64,000 nt of DNA from Halostagnicola kamekurae (GTDB lineage: Archaea > Halobacteriota > Halobacteria > Halobacteriales > Natrialbaceae): NCBI RefSeq assembly GCF_900116205.1, contig NZ_FOZS01000001.1:1054001-1118000 (forward strand). Direction: 5' to 3'. Both the position numbers and the translations under genes were made by a program. Below the pieces are notes generated by a model. The model saw only the letters and a program-made list of their open reading frames with translations, ran no database searches and was not told the DNA's origin. Shown piece after piece: positions 28,888 to 40,685 of the stretch; position 1 is the first letter of the stretch; each line of letters starts with the position of its first letter.

Positions 28888-30693
28888 CTATTGTGAGACG
28901 GACAGTTTTTCTGCCTCACCGTCGACCGATTCGGAGTCCGCCTCGCTCGAGCCGTCAGTCCCTCGAACCGCAGCGATGAGCGTCAACAGGAAATACTGCT
29001 GGGTGGCGGTGTAGCGCCCGCCCGACCACGTCACCCGCTGGACCGCCTCGCTCGAGAAGTGCTCCCGAAAGTCGGAGGGGTCGCTCGTCGCTTCCGCGAG
29101 GGCCATCGGGGGACTGTCCGCACCGCTTTCGCCCTGTCCGAGCAGTCCGAAGACCCGATCTTTGAGGCCGGGGTGTTCGGAGAGCCAGTCGTAGCCGAAG
29201 CGTTTGACCCTGTAGGTGAGCGAGTCGATCGGCGCGCCGAAGTCGACGTAGTCGATTTCGAGAGTGGCGGGCGAAAGCTGGGCCAGAAACTCTCGGTAGA
29301 GCTTCGTGCCGTCCTTTTGGGCCGGCGGACACGCCATCGCCTCCTCGAAGAACGGGAGCGCGTAGAACGGCGTCGTCGACCAGGTGTAGTACCGCGTGCG
29401 GTCCTCGCCGTGGTTGAGCCAGTTGATCCCCCGCTCTCGGACGAGGAAGTGGACGTATCGGCCCTCGAGGGTCGATTCGGGGTACGAAAGCAGTCGGCTC
29501 CTGACCGAGCTGACCAGCCGCGCCGGGTCGACGTCGACGATGTCCGTGACCTCCTCGAGCGAGAAGACCTGCTGACCGTCGACGACGAGTTCGACGAGTT
29601 CGTCCATCGAGTCGACGTCTTTCGACGGAGTGAGATCCGGGATGGCCTTGTCGCCGCCGTCGCCGGTTACGAAGGTTGCATCGGGGTGGTCGGCGGCGAC
29701 CTGTTCGGCGAAGTTGAGGCCGAGCGACATCCCGAGGTTGTTCATCCCCTGGCTCATCTCGAGAAGCAGTTCTCGGTGGCGGTCGGTCCTGTCCGCGACG
29801 TAGGACTGCCACGGGACCTCGAGTGCGTTCGCGACCTGTCGCGCGACGTCGACTTCGGCCGCGTTTCCGCCGTTCGTCCGCGCAGACGTCGCCGCGAGCA
29901 GTTCGCCGTCGGCGTGCGTGTAGCCGGCGATGACCGCTCGAGAATCGAGGCCGCCGCTCAGGGAGACGACGGTCTCGCCCGTGACGCTCGCTCGGTTCTG
30001 GCAGGCGTCGACGAACCGGTCGCGGAGCCGCCGGGCGTTCTCTTCGACGGATCGATGCTCGTTCGCGTGCTCGTCGAACTGGAACTCGTGTATCGAGTCG
30101 GCGGTGTCCGACTCGAGTTCGAGCACCGACCCCGGCGGCAGTTGCTCGACGCCCTCGAAAAGCGTCCGCGTCCCGAGCGGATAGCCAAACAGCAGCATCT
30201 GGCCGAGCGCGAGCGAATCCGGCTCGAGCCCGTCCCCGATCTGGCCGGCCAGTTCGCGAACGACCTTGAGTTCGCGGGTGAGTATCGTCGTCCCACCGAC
30301 GGTCGCGCGGTAGGTCGGCAGTCGCCCGAACGCGTCGTTTATCGCCCAGGTCTCGCCGTCGTCCTGATCGACGACCACTAGCAGGAAGTCACCGTCCCGT
30401 TCGCCGACCCACTCCGAGAGTTCCTCGGTCCGGGCTCCCGCGACGAGTTCTGCCGCCTCGGTCACTGTCGTTTCGACGTCGTCCGTCCCGTATAGGTGTC
30501 CCTCGAGAACGATCGTGTACGCGTCGGTATCGAAGACCTCGATCGGATACTCGTCGTACCCCGAGTGGGCGACGATCCCCTCGTCGTCGATCACGTAGTG
30601 GCTGTCGTATCGATCGGTAAAACAGACTGAGCCGAGCGCGTCGTCGACGGCCCCGCGATCGATCGGCTCGTCGGCGACGGTGATTCCTGGCAT
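28888..30693 (-). CDS. Asparagine synthase-related protein lacking the catalytic N-terminal Cys
   Basis: This 601-residue protein has the two-domain plan of AsnB: a glutaminase-like N-terminal half and an ATP-pyrophosphatase half with the P-loop SLSGGLDSR at 244-252. The AsnB nucleophile should be the second residue (Cys), but this protein begins Met-Pro-Gly, and no other plausible start with Cys is seen. It therefore probably uses free ammonia or another amine, or the first domain only binds. The conserved TGDGGDKAIPD near residue 345 supports the synthetase part. True function (Asn synthesis, sugar or peptide amidation) is unknown. Upstream it is separated from birA by a 548-nt non-coding region. 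Confidence 0.7.
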   Translation of the reverse strand: MPGITVADEPIDRGAVDDALGSVCFTDRYDSHYVIDDEGIVAHSGYDEYPIEVFDTDAYTIVLEGHLYGTDDVETTVTEAAELVAGARTEELSEWVGERDGDFLLVVVDQDDGETWAINDAFGRLPTYRATVGGTTILTRELKVVRELAGQIGDGLEPDSLALGQMLLFGYPLGTRTLFEGVEQLPPGSVLELESDTADSIHEFQFDEHANEHRSVEENARRLRDRFVDACQNRASVTGETVVSLSGGLDSRAVIAGYTHADGELLAATSARTNGGNAAEVDVARQVANALEVPWQSYVADRTDRHRELLLEMSQGMNNLGMSLGLNFAEQVAADHPDATFVTGDGGDKAIPDLTPSKDVDSMDELVELVVDGQQVFSLEEVTDIVDVDPARLVSSVRSRLLSYPESTLEGRYVHFLVRERGINWLNHGEDRTRYYTWSTTPFYALPFFEEAMACPPAQKDGTKLYREFLAQLSPATLEIDYVDFGAPIDSLTYRVKRFGYDWLSEHPGLKDRVFGLLGQGESGADSPPMALAEATSDPSDFREHFSSEAVQRVTWSGGRYTATQQYFLLTLIAAVRGTDGSSEADSESVDGEAEKLSVSQ

Positions 30694-31241
30694 ACGACGG
30701 CGAAGGCAGCCCGGGGGGATTATTATACGGCTGTTAAACGCGCCAGCGCGCCAGTCGGACGCGGTTTCGGGATATCCTGTGATCCTGCCGAGTGAGACGG
30801 ACCCTCGCTCGCGGTGTGTCGATCGAACCGTTCGCCCCCGATTCACGTCAGAGAGAAAGAATTAAGCGATCTCAGCCCCCTCTCTCGCGTGGGGCGAACG
30901 CCCTGCTCCCGGCGAAACAAACCACAGACGGAACGGCCATCACTGAAGGCATCCGGTGAGGCACACGACGGCGCGAACGGACGTATGGATCCGGCGACCC
31001 GCAGCGCCGTTCGAGCCGAGCCCACAGCCGATAGGGGGTGGCGCGTCCGACTCGTGGCCGTAGAAGCCCCCGGGAGCCACGTACGACGCCGAGGCCCGGA
31101 ATAACGCATCGCGCGAAAAACGGGCCGAAGAACTCGTACGGATTTTTCTATGCTGTTGGTACGCTAACGTGAGATCGCGAGACGCCGGGTTCGAACGCCC
31201 TTTCCGGCGAGTTGAAGTGTTCGTACCTCACGTTCTATAGC
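30694..31241. other. 548-nt gap, possibly a structured RNA
   Basis: No convincing reading frame is present on either strand. From about 30865 (after AATTAAG) to a T-run at 31141-31148, the sequence contains several self-complementary segments, for example CGTGGC (31053-31058) with GCCACG (31076-31081), and a GGGGGT.../CCCCC pair around 31033-31072. The T-run is a plausible terminator. I could not match it to 7S RNA, RNase P RNA or a known riboswitch. The last 80 nt form the birA promoter region. Confidence 0.4.
31166..31234 (+). promoter_or_regulatory. Candidate BirA operator / inverted repeat upstream of birA
   Basis: AACGTGAG (31166-31173) and CTCACGTT (31227-31234) are perfect inverted repeats 53 nt apart, the right one ending 7 nt before the birA ATG. 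Between them is a hairpin, CGCCGG/CCGGCG. Since the BirA protein here keeps an N-terminal DNA-binding domain, autoregulation is possible, but the spacing is larger than in known bacterial operators. Confidence 0.4.
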
Positions 31242-32189
31242 ATGAACGAGACGAAACGCGCGGTCCTCGAGGCCCTGTCCGCGGGCCCCGTCGGCGGCCC
31301 CGCCCTCGCCGAGTCGCTCGATATCTCTCGAGCAGCGGTCTGGAAGCACGTCGACGAACTGCGCGAGGCCGGGTTCGAAATCGAGAGCGGATCAGACGGC
31401 TACGCGCTCGGCGGGCCGACCGAGTACAACGCACTGGCCGTCGAGTACGGCCTCGAGGCGCCGTTTGCCGTCGAGTATCACGATTCGATCGGCAGCACGA
31501 ACGACCGCGCGCGCGAACTCGCGACCGACGGTGCGTCCGACGTGGTCGTTCTCGCGGACGAACAGACCGGGGGGCGGGGCCGACTCGAGCGGGCCTGGAG
31601 CGCACCCAGCGGTGGCGTCTGGGCGAGCCTCGTCTGTCGACCGAACGTGCCCCCGACGCGAGCGCCGTTGTACACGCTGGCCGCCGCGGTCGCGACGACC
31701 CGGGCCGCCCGCGAGGCCGGCGTCGACGCCCGGATCAAGTGGCCCAACGACGTGGTCGTCCCGCTTGAGGACGACGAAAGCGCTCGTCCGTATCGGAAAC
31801 TCGCGGGGATCCTCACGGAGATGGAAGGCGAAACCGACCGCGTCACCTGGCTCGTCGTCGGGATCGGGGTGAACGCGAACGTCGACGCGGCCGCACTTCC
31901 GCCCGAGGCGACCAGCGTGCGCGAGGAAGTCGGCGACGTCGACCGGCGCGTCTTCGTCCAGCGACTGCTAGAGGAGTTCGACGCGCAGCGAAACGCCCTC
32001 GAGTCGGTCGTCGACTCCTGGCGGGAACACGCGCTGACGATCGGAGCGCACGTGCGGGTCGACCGCGCCGACGGCGAAGTCGTCGGGACGGCAGTCGACA
32101 TCGACGACGCCGGCGCGTTGATCGTCGAAACGGACGACGGCGAGCAGACGGTGTCCGCGGGAGACTGCGAACACGTCCGACGAGCGTGA
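31242..32189 (+). CDS. birA: Biotin-[acetyl-CoA carboxylase] ligase with DNA-binding domain
   Basis: The 315-residue protein is a group II BirA. Residues 1-60 form a winged helix (AESLDISRAAVWKHVDELRE), followed by the catalytic core with GGRGRLERAWSAP (the biotinyl-AMP loop) and IKWPNDVVV. It attaches biotin to carrier proteins and in bacteria represses biotin genes. ATG 31242 is chosen because it gives the usual N-terminus. A hydrophilic SH3-like domain closes the protein. Confidence 0.95.
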   Translation: MNETKRAVLEALSAGPVGGPALAESLDISRAAVWKHVDELREAGFEIESGSDGYALGGPTEYNALAVEYGLEAPFAVEYHDSIGSTNDRARELATDGASDVVVLADEQTGGRGRLERAWSAPSGGVWASLVCRPNVPPTRAPLYTLAAAVATTRAAREAGVDARIKWPNDVVVPLEDDESARPYRKLAGILTEMEGETDRVTWLVVGIGVNANVDAAALPPEATSVREEVGDVDRRVFVQRLLEEFDAQRNALESVVDSWREHALTIGAHVRVDRADGEVVGTAVDIDDAGALIVETDDGEQTVSAGDCEHVRRA

Positions 32190-34310
<2,121 letters not shown>

Positions 34311-34326
34311 CGAGTAGGCAAGACAC

Positions 34327-36828
34327 ATGAGCTCAGACGTACCCGAACCCACGGACGTAGAGGCCCGGTCGGTCGAAACCGTCCGCATCGAAGACGAGAT
34401 GGAGCAAAGCTACATCGACTACGCGATGAGCGTCATCGCGGGTCGTGCCCTCCCCGACGCCCGCGACGGGCTCAAACCCGTCCATCGGCGCATCCTCTAT
34501 GCGATGCACGAACTGGGCGTCACCAGCGGCTCGAGCCACCGAAAGTCGTCCTCGATCGTCGGGGAGACGATGGGTGACTATCACCCCCACGGTGACAGCG
34601 CGATCTACGACACGCTCGTCCGGATGGCACAGGACTTCTCGATGCGCTATCCCCTCGTCGACGGGCAGGGGAACTTCGGATCGATGGACGGGGATCCGGC
34701 CGCAGCGCCACGATACACCGAGGCGCGGATGTCCGCACTCTCCGAGGAGCTACTCGAGGACATCGGCAAGGACACCGTCGACTTCCAGTCGAACTACGAC
34801 GACCGACTCGAGGAACCGACGGTGTTACCCTCCTCGTTCCCGAACCTGCTGGTCAACGGCTCGTCGGGGATCGCGGTCGGGATGTCGACGAACATTCCGC
34901 CGCACAACCTCGGCGAGGTGATCGACGCGACGATCGAACTCATCGACAACCCGGATTCGACCGTCGAGGACCTGATGGAACACGTCAAGGGCCCCGACTT
35001 TCCGACCGGCGCGAACATCGTCGGCCGCGACGCGATCTACTCGGCCTACGCGACCGGCCGCGGTCGCATCCGAGTTCGGGCCGAGTTCGAGGTCGAGGAG
35101 TGGAAATCGGACCGGGAACGCATCGTCATCACGGAACTGCCCTACCAGGCGAACAAGGCTCGAATCGTCGAGCGGATCGCAGAAGACGTAAACGAAGGCG
35201 AAATCGAGGGGATCTCTGACCTTCGGGACGAGTCCGACCGGAACGGCGTCCGCGTCGTCGTCGACCTCAAACGCGGCGCGAACAGCGACGTCGTCAAGAA
35301 CAAACTGCTCGAGAATCACCTCGAGCGAACGTTCGGCGTCATCAATCTCGCGCTGGTCGACGGCCAGCCGCGGGTCCTCTCGCTCAAAGAGACCCTAGAG
35401 GAGTACGTCTCTCATCGCAGGGAAGTCGTGCGTCGGCGCAGCGAGTACGACCTCGAAGAGGCCGAGGATCGTGCCCACATTCTCGAGGGGCGATTGAAAG
35501 CCCTCGAGAACGTCGAGGACGTCGTCGAACTCATCCGCAACTCCGAGGACCGCTCGGCGGCCAGATCCGGGCTCGCGACGGAGTTCGACTTCTCCGAGGC
35601 GCAGGCAGAACACATCGTTCGGATGCAACTGGGCAGCCTCACGTCGATGGAAGCCGCGGAGATCGAAGACGAGTACGAGGAGGTCCAGGCCGAAATCGAC
35701 CGCCTGACCGCGATCCTCGAGAGCGAGGAGAAGCTGTTGACCGTCATCAAGGACGAACTTCGGGAGATCAAAGACGAGTACGACGACGAGCGCCGAACCT
35801 CGATCATCGAGGATCAGGGGACCGTCACCCACGAGGATCTCATTCCGGAGGAGGACGTCGTCGTCGTCATGACCGAGGACGACTACGTCAAACGGATGCC
35901 GATCGACACGTTCGATCCCCAGGGCCGAGGCGGAAAGGGGATCATCGGCGCAGATATCAAAGAAGGCGACAGGGTGTCGGCGGTGTTCCAGGCGAACACC
36001 CACGACTACCTGCTTTGCTTTACGAACCACGGGCAGGTCTATCAGCTGAAAACCTACGAGATTCCCGAGATGGGTCGAACCGCGCGCGGCAAATCGGCCG
36101 TCAACATCCTCGATCTCGACGACGGCGAGGAAATCACGGCGGTCGTCGACACCGACTCCTTCGCGGACGACGAGTGCGTGACGATGGTCACGAAAAACGG
36201 CTACGTCAAACGGACCGCGGGCGAGGACTTCGACAACATCCTGACGACGGGAATCATCGCGGCGAGCCTCGAGGACGGCGACGAACTCGTCGACGTCGAG
36301 GTGACGGACGGCACGACCGATCTCGTGATCGCGACCGAACACGGGATGACCATTCGCTTCGACGAGAACGAGGTGCGCGAGATGGGACGCAACGCTCGGG
36401 GTGTCAACGGGATCAAACTCCAGGGCGACGGCGACGACCGCGACGCGGTGGCCGGTCTGGTCGCGATGGATCAGGACGACGACCGTTCGCTGTTGACCGT
36501 CACCCAGAACGGGTACGGAAAACGGACCCTGCTCTCGGAGTACAGCAAACAATCGCGGTACGGCAAGGGCCTGATCGACATCAAGACCGACGAGCGAAAC
36601 GGGCCCGTCACCGCGGTCAAGGCGGTTACCGAAGACGATCACCTCGTCGCGATGAGCGAACGCGGCCAGATCATGCGGACTCGCGCGGGCGAGATCTCGA
36701 CGGTCGGGCGCAACACGATGGGCGTGACCATCATGGACGTCGACGAGGCCGACGCGGTCGCGAGCGTCGACGTCATTCCGGCGGTCGCCGCGGGTGACGC
36801 GAGCGAGTCGGACGAATCAGAAGAATAG
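34327..36828 (+). CDS. gyrA: DNA gyrase subunit A
   Basis: The 833-residue GyrA carries the catalytic tyrosine at residue 130 ([11 protein letters not shown]) and the quinolone-region segment [13 protein letters not shown] with Ser at 91. Six beta-pinwheel repeats follow in the C-terminal domain, including the QGRGGKG GyrA-box near residue 536. It is co-transcribed with gyrB. The last 12 residues are a disordered acidic tail. Confidence 0.98.
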   Translation: MSSDVPEPTDVEARSVETVRIEDEMEQSYIDYAMSVIAGRALPDARDGLKPVHRRILYAMHELGVTSGSSHRKSSSIVGETMGDYHPHGDSAIYDTLVRMAQDFSMRYPLVDGQGNFGSMDGDPAAAPRYTEARMSALSEELLEDIGKDTVDFQSNYDDRLEEPTVLPSSFPNLLVNGSSGIAVGMSTNIPPHNLGEVIDATIELIDNPDSTVEDLMEHVKGPDFPTGANIVGRDAIYSAYATGRGRIRVRAEFEVEEWKSDRERIVITELPYQANKARIVERIAEDVNEGEIEGISDLRDESDRNGVRVVVDLKRGANSDVVKNKLLENHLERTFGVINLALVDGQPRVLSLKETLEEYVSHRREVVRRRSEYDLEEAEDRAHILEGRLKALENVEDVVELIRNSEDRSAARSGLATEFDFSEAQAEHIVRMQLGSLTSMEAAEIEDEYEEVQAEIDRLTAILESEEKLLTVIKDELREIKDEYDDERRTSIIEDQGTVTHEDLIPEEDVVVVMTEDDYVKRMPIDTFDPQGRGGKGIIGADIKEGDRVSAVFQANTHDYLLCFTNHGQVYQLKTYEIPEMGRTARGKSAVNILDLDDGEEITAVVDTDSFADDECVTMVTKNGYVKRTAGEDFDNILTTGIIAASLEDGDELVDVEVTDGTTDLVIATEHGMTIRFDENEVREMGRNARGVNGIKLQGDGDDRDAVAGLVAMDQDDDRSLLTVTQNGYGKRTLLSEYSKQSRYGKGLIDIKTDERNGPVTAVKAVTEDDHLVAMSERGQIMRTRAGEISTVGRNTMGVTIMDVDEADAVASVDVIPAVAAGDASESDESEE

Positions 36829-36949
36829 ACGACGACCGATCGCTCTCGGTGTTTTTGCAATCGAATCGCGATTCGAAGAGCAACTCGAGGAGAGACAGCG
36901 TCAGATGGTGCGACTCGAGTCCCGAAACCGTGGTCTGCTCCGTGTCCTG

Positions 36950-37483
36950 TTAGTGGGCTGCTTCTTCTGACGGTGCGACCATCTCGTCGATGCGAAGGAT
37001 CAGGATGTTGTTCGTATCGTCCTTGCCGTCGACGGTTCCCTCGATGAGGAGTTTCGAGAGCGGCGTCGGCCCGACGACGACCGAATCGTCCTCGTTGATG
37101 TCGCCGATCGCGCCCTGAACGTGAATCTCCGCACGGCAGAGTTCGGGGTGGTGAACGCTCGAGAGGTCGATCTCTTCGATGATGATGTCGGTGACCGGTT
37201 CGCCTTCGTGCTCGAGCGGAACCGACGCCGGATCGTCCATCTGCTGGATCTCGAGGGCTTCGTAGGCCGCGGCGGTCGGCTTGTATCCCCCCTTCGGACC
37301 GGGTACGCCCTCGACGAGCTGGAGCGCTTTGAGACTCTGCATCTGATTGCGGATCGTGCCCGGATTGCGGTCGACCTGTTCTGCGATGTCTTCCCCCTTG
37401 ATCGCGTCGTCGGTCTCGTTGTGTAAATTTGTCAGGGCACGAAGTATTTTCTTCTGGCTCGGAGTGAGTTCGATTGATGACAT
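36950..37483 (-). CDS. Winged-helix regulator with acidic C-terminal domain
   Basis: The 177-residue protein has an N-terminal winged helix (TPSQKKILRALTNL and IAEQVDRNPGTIRNQMQSLK) and a C-terminal domain of about 90 residues (SSVHHPELCRAEIHVQGAIG) of unknown ligand. Annotators place relatives in the Rrf2/TrmB-like group. Target genes are not indicated by the neighbourhood. Confidence 0.7.
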   Translation of the reverse strand: MSSIELTPSQKKILRALTNLHNETDDAIKGEDIAEQVDRNPGTIRNQMQSLKALQLVEGVPGPKGGYKPTAAAYEALEIQQMDDPASVPLEHEGEPVTDIIIEEIDLSSVHHPELCRAEIHVQGAIGDINEDDSVVVGPTPLSKLLIEGTVDGKDDTNNILILRIDEMVAPSEEAAH

Positions 37484-37607
37484 ATGGAATCCTACGTAAT
37501 TGATTTCCTTAAACCCGGCGGGTGAGCCGGGCGTTCGTCTCCATTTCGTCGTGGTTTCCGTGAGTAGTAAGGCGTTTCCTTTCGTTGGGAGGAGTCGACG
37601 GCGGACG

Positions 37608-38288
37608 CTACGGCTCGATCCCGGGAAGGGGAGCGACGCGAACGTGGTGAGCGACGCCTTCCGGAAGCGACACCGTCTCGTCGTGACCCTCGGCGCGTGC
37701 GGTCACCATTCCGAAGGGAGCGACTTCGAGGATCTCGAGTTCGACGCCGGGTTCGACGCCGCGATCCGCGAGATACGAGAGGATGTCAGGGTCGCGGTCC
37801 GCGACTTCCTCGACGACGACTGCGTCGCCCCGTTCGAACTCGGAGACGGCGGCTCCCTCGGGCGCCGCCGGCGGCTCGAGGTCGGCACCCGGTATCGGAG
37901 AGCCGTGGGGATCCACGTCGGGTTCGTCGAGTGCGGCCGCGACCCGGCGCTCGAAGGCCTCGCTGATGTGGTGTTCGAGTCGGTCCGCCTCAGCGTGGAC
38001 CTCAGACCAGTCGTAATCGAGGTGTTCGGTCAGGTACGACTCGAGGAGCCTGTGGTGGCGAACGACCTCGAGTGCGACCGTCTGGCCTTCGGCTGTCAGG
38101 GTGACGCCGCGATACTTCTCGCGATCGACGAGGCCGCGCTCCTCGAGTTTCTCGAGCATGCTCGTCACCGTCGGCGACGTGACGTCGAGTTCGGACGCGA
38201 TCTCGGACGTTTTGATGCGATCGTCCTGATCGCGCTGAAGCTGGTAGATGGCTTTGAGGTAGTCTTCCATCACGTCGCTCAGCATCAT
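37608..38288 (-). CDS. DtxR/SirR-type metal-dependent transcriptional regulator
   Basis: This 226-residue repressor has the DtxR plan: winged helix (VMEDYLKAIYQLQRDQ), dimerisation domain with metal-ligand residues (EVVRHHRLLESYLTEHL and EADRLEHHISEAFE), and a C-terminal FeoA/SH3-like domain. In the family, Fe(II) or Mn(II) binding turns on repression of metal-uptake genes. The strong palindrome at its own promoter (separate entry) suggests autoregulation. An in-frame ATG one codon downstream is an alternative start. Confidence 0.9.
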   Translation of the reverse strand: MMLSDVMEDYLKAIYQLQRDQDDRIKTSEIASELDVTSPTVTSMLEKLEERGLVDREKYRGVTLTAEGQTVALEVVRHHRLLESYLTEHLDYDWSEVHAEADRLEHHISEAFERRVAAALDEPDVDPHGSPIPGADLEPPAAPEGAAVSEFERGDAVVVEEVADRDPDILSYLADRGVEPGVELEILEVAPFGMVTARAEGHDETVSLPEGVAHHVRVAPLPGIEP

Positions 38289-38292
38289 GTCT

Positions 38293-38322
38293 CAGGTTTA
38301 GAGGCGTCTAACCCTAAACCTG
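38293..38322. promoter_or_regulatory. Palindromic operator upstream of the SirR-like gene
   Basis: CAGGTTTAG (38293-38301) and CTAAACCTG (38314-38322) are perfect 9-bp inverted repeats. A second dyad, TTAGA-GGCG-TCTAA (38298-38311), overlaps the left arm. This is 4 nt before the SirR-like ATG and 59 nt before the divergent arginase gene, so one site could control both. The layout resembles DtxR-family operators. Confidence 0.65.
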
Positions 38323-38380
38323 TCGACAGCCGTTCTCCGTCGATCGACACCGCCAAACGACTGGCAGTACACGCTCGAGT

Positions 38381-39301
38381 ATGGACCGGACAGTTCGCAT
38401 TATCGGTGCGCCGATGGACTACGGGGCGAACCGTCGCGGCGTCGACATGGGCCCGTCGGCGATCAGGTACGCCGGCGTCGCCGAGCGACTCGAGAGTGCC
38501 GGCCTCGCGGTGACCGACGCCGGGGACCTGCAGATGCCCCGCGCGGAGGAACGGGATCCGGAAGCCAACCAGCCGAACCGCGGTGACGCGAAGTTCCTGC
38601 GGGAGGTCGAAGACGTCTCGAGACGGCTCGCGCGCGAAGTCGACGAGACGATTCGGGAGGGCGTCTTTCCGCTCGTCCTCGGTGGCGACCACTCGATTGC
38701 AATCGGCTCGATGAACGGCTCGGCTCGTGACGCCGATCTGGGCGTCGTCTGGTTCGACGCCCACGCGGACCTCAACACCCCCGAAACGTCGCCGAGCGGA
38801 AACGTTCACGGGATGCCACTCGGCGCGGCGCTCGGGCGCGGCATCTTCGGTGAGATGGACTGGGCCCGCGCGCCCCGCGTTCGCGAGGAGTCGATCGCGT
38901 ACGTCGGCCTTCGGAGCATCGACGACCGGGAGCGCGAACGCATTCGGGAGAGCGACATCACGTCGTTTACCATGTCCGACATCGACTCTCGCGGGATCAC
39001 GACCGTCGTCGAGGAGGCTCTCGACGTCGCGACGACCGGGACCGACGGCATCCACGTGAGCCTCGACTTAGACTGGCTCGATCCAAAAACCGCGCCCGGC
39101 GTCGGCACGCCCGTCCGCGGCGGGGTCACGTACCGCGAAGCGCACTCGGCGCTCGAGGCCGTCTCGACCCGTCACGCCGAAACGGGCGTCCTCCGGTCGA
39201 TGGACGTCGTCGAGGTGAATCCGATCCTCGACGAGGCGAACGAAACGGCGACGCTGGCCGCCGAACTGACCGCGAGCGCGTTCGGCAAACGGATACTCTG
39301 A
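38381..39301 (+). CDS. rocF: Arginase
   Basis: The 306-residue ureohydrolase contains the three manganese-binding motifs: GGDHS (101-105), DAHADLN (126-132) and SLDLDWLDP (near 227). The start VRIIGAPMDYGANRRGVDMG is usual for arginase; agmatinase is the other possible specificity. It splits arginine to ornithine and urea. It is divergent from the SirR-like regulator. Confidence 0.9.
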   Translation: MDRTVRIIGAPMDYGANRRGVDMGPSAIRYAGVAERLESAGLAVTDAGDLQMPRAEERDPEANQPNRGDAKFLREVEDVSRRLAREVDETIREGVFPLVLGGDHSIAIGSMNGSARDADLGVVWFDAHADLNTPETSPSGNVHGMPLGAALGRGIFGEMDWARAPRVREESIAYVGLRSIDDRERERIRESDITSFTMSDIDSRGITTVVEEALDVATTGTDGIHVSLDLDWLDPKTAPGVGTPVRGGVTYREAHSALEAVSTRHAETGVLRSMDVVEVNPILDEANETATLAAELTASAFGKRIL

Positions 39302-39398
39302 TCTTCCGTCGGCGTGTGTCTGGCGCTATCGAGGCTCGAGCGAGCATTCTACGACCACAAATCCGGGGCAGACGGTCATTCGGGAGCCTCGTACGTTA

Positions 39399-39423
39399 AC
39401 ACTAAACACGGTAGTGTGTGTTT
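39399..39423. promoter_or_regulatory. Overlapping palindromes before the NDH-2-like gene
   Basis: ACACTA (39399-39404) pairs with TAGTGT (39412-39417), and AAACAC (39404-39409) pairs with GTGTTT (39418-39423), about 38 nt before the ATG. Such nested dyads suggest a dimeric regulator; which one is unknown. Confidence 0.45.
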
Positions 39424-39460
39424 CAACACCTTTGTATCGGTGTACGCACCATTACTGGGT

Positions 39461-40615
39461 ATGACAGACAATGTAGTCGTACTCGGTGCTGGCTACGCCG
39501 GCGCCGGCGCCGTCAAGAAACTCCAGTCGGAGCTCGATGCCGACGCCTCGCTCACGTGGATCGCCGACGTCAACTACCATCTCGTTCTCCACGAAGCCCA
39601 CCGCGTGATTCGCGACCCGAACGTCCGATCCGACATCACGATTCCGGTCGGCGAGATCGCCGATCGATCGACGCAGTTCATTCAGGACGAAGTCACCGGC
39701 ATCGACACCGACGACCGACTCGTCTCGCTCGCGGAGGGCGAGGAGGTCGAGTACGACTACCTGATGGTCGGCCTCGGCAGCCAGACCGCTTACTACGGTA
39801 TTCCGGGCCTCGAAGACCACTCGCTGACCCTCAAGAGCCTCGACGACGCACTCGAGATCCACGAATCGATCAAGACCGCCAGCGAGGAAGCGACTCGCGG
39901 CGAACCCGCACAGATCGTCGTCGGCGGTGCGGGACTGTCGGGAATCCAGACGGCGGGCGAAATCGCCGAGTTCCGTGACATCCATCGCGCCCCGATCGAC
40001 ATCCACCTCGTCGAGGCGCTCGAGGAGATCTTCCCCGGCAACGATCCGGAGATCCAGCAGGCCCTGCGCGACCTCCTCGAGGACGCGGGCGTCGAGATCC
40101 ACACCGACGACCCGATCACCGAAGCCGAAGACGGCGTCATCCACTTCGACGAGGGCGAGCCCCTCGAGTTCGATACCTTCGTCTGGACCGGTGGCATCAC
40201 CGGCCGCGACGCGCTCGACGACGCCGACCTCGAGAACGAGCACAACCGCGTCACCACCGAGGCGAACTTCCAGACCTCCGACGAGCGCGTCTTCGCGATC
40301 GGCGACTCGGCCATCATCGACCAGGGCGACCAGCCCGCGCCACCGACGGCCCAGGCCGCCTGGCAAGCCGCGGAGGTCGTCGGCGAGAACATCCCTCGAG
40401 CGATCGAGAACCGACCGCTGAAAACGTGGGAGTACGACGACAAAGGAACCGTCATTTCGGTCGGCGACAAGGCGGTCGCCCACGACGTCAAGATGCTGCC
40501 GTTCGACACGTTCGGCGGCTTCCCCGCGAAGAACCTCAAGAAACTCATCGCCGCCCGCTGGATGGCCGACATCACGTCCTGGAACCGCGCCCGGACGTCG
40601 TGGTCGTCGCTGTAG
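39461..40615 (+). CDS. NAD(P)/FAD-dependent oxidoreductase (NDH-2 type)
   Basis: The 384-residue protein has two dinucleotide-binding sites: VVVLGAGYAGAGAVKKLQSE (5-24) for FAD and VVGGAGLSGIQTAGEIAEF near 155 for NAD(P)H. The DERVFAIGDSAII motif (near 275) is typical of NADH:quinone oxidoreductase 2 and relatives. A basic, amphipathic C-terminus (KNLKKLIAARWMADITSW) would bind the membrane surface. ATG 39461 is the natural start. Confidence 0.88.
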   Translation: MTDNVVVLGAGYAGAGAVKKLQSELDADASLTWIADVNYHLVLHEAHRVIRDPNVRSDITIPVGEIADRSTQFIQDEVTGIDTDDRLVSLAEGEEVEYDYLMVGLGSQTAYYGIPGLEDHSLTLKSLDDALEIHESIKTASEEATRGEPAQIVVGGAGLSGIQTAGEIAEFRDIHRAPIDIHLVEALEEIFPGNDPEIQQALRDLLEDAGVEIHTDDPITEAEDGVIHFDEGEPLEFDTFVWTGGITGRDALDDADLENEHNRVTTEANFQTSDERVFAIGDSAIIDQGDQPAPPTAQAAWQAAEVVGENIPRAIENRPLKTWEYDDKGTVISVGDKAVAHDVKMLPFDTFGGFPAKNLKKLIAARWMADITSWNRARTSWSSL

Positions 40616-40685
40616 TTTTCCCGGTTTACGCTCTTCTCACTCGACCAGCGATCCGTACACGCTCGAGCAGGCGCTTCGATCGCTC

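Noticed and set aside
30814..31104. 96-codon frame upstream of birA
   Set aside because: Basic, low-complexity translation and a strongly self-complementary sequence argue against a protein.
30865..31150. 7S signal-recognition RNA, RNase P RNA or cobalamin riboswitch
   Set aside because: I looked for the conserved blocks of each in both directions and found none. Only an unnamed structured RNA remains possible.
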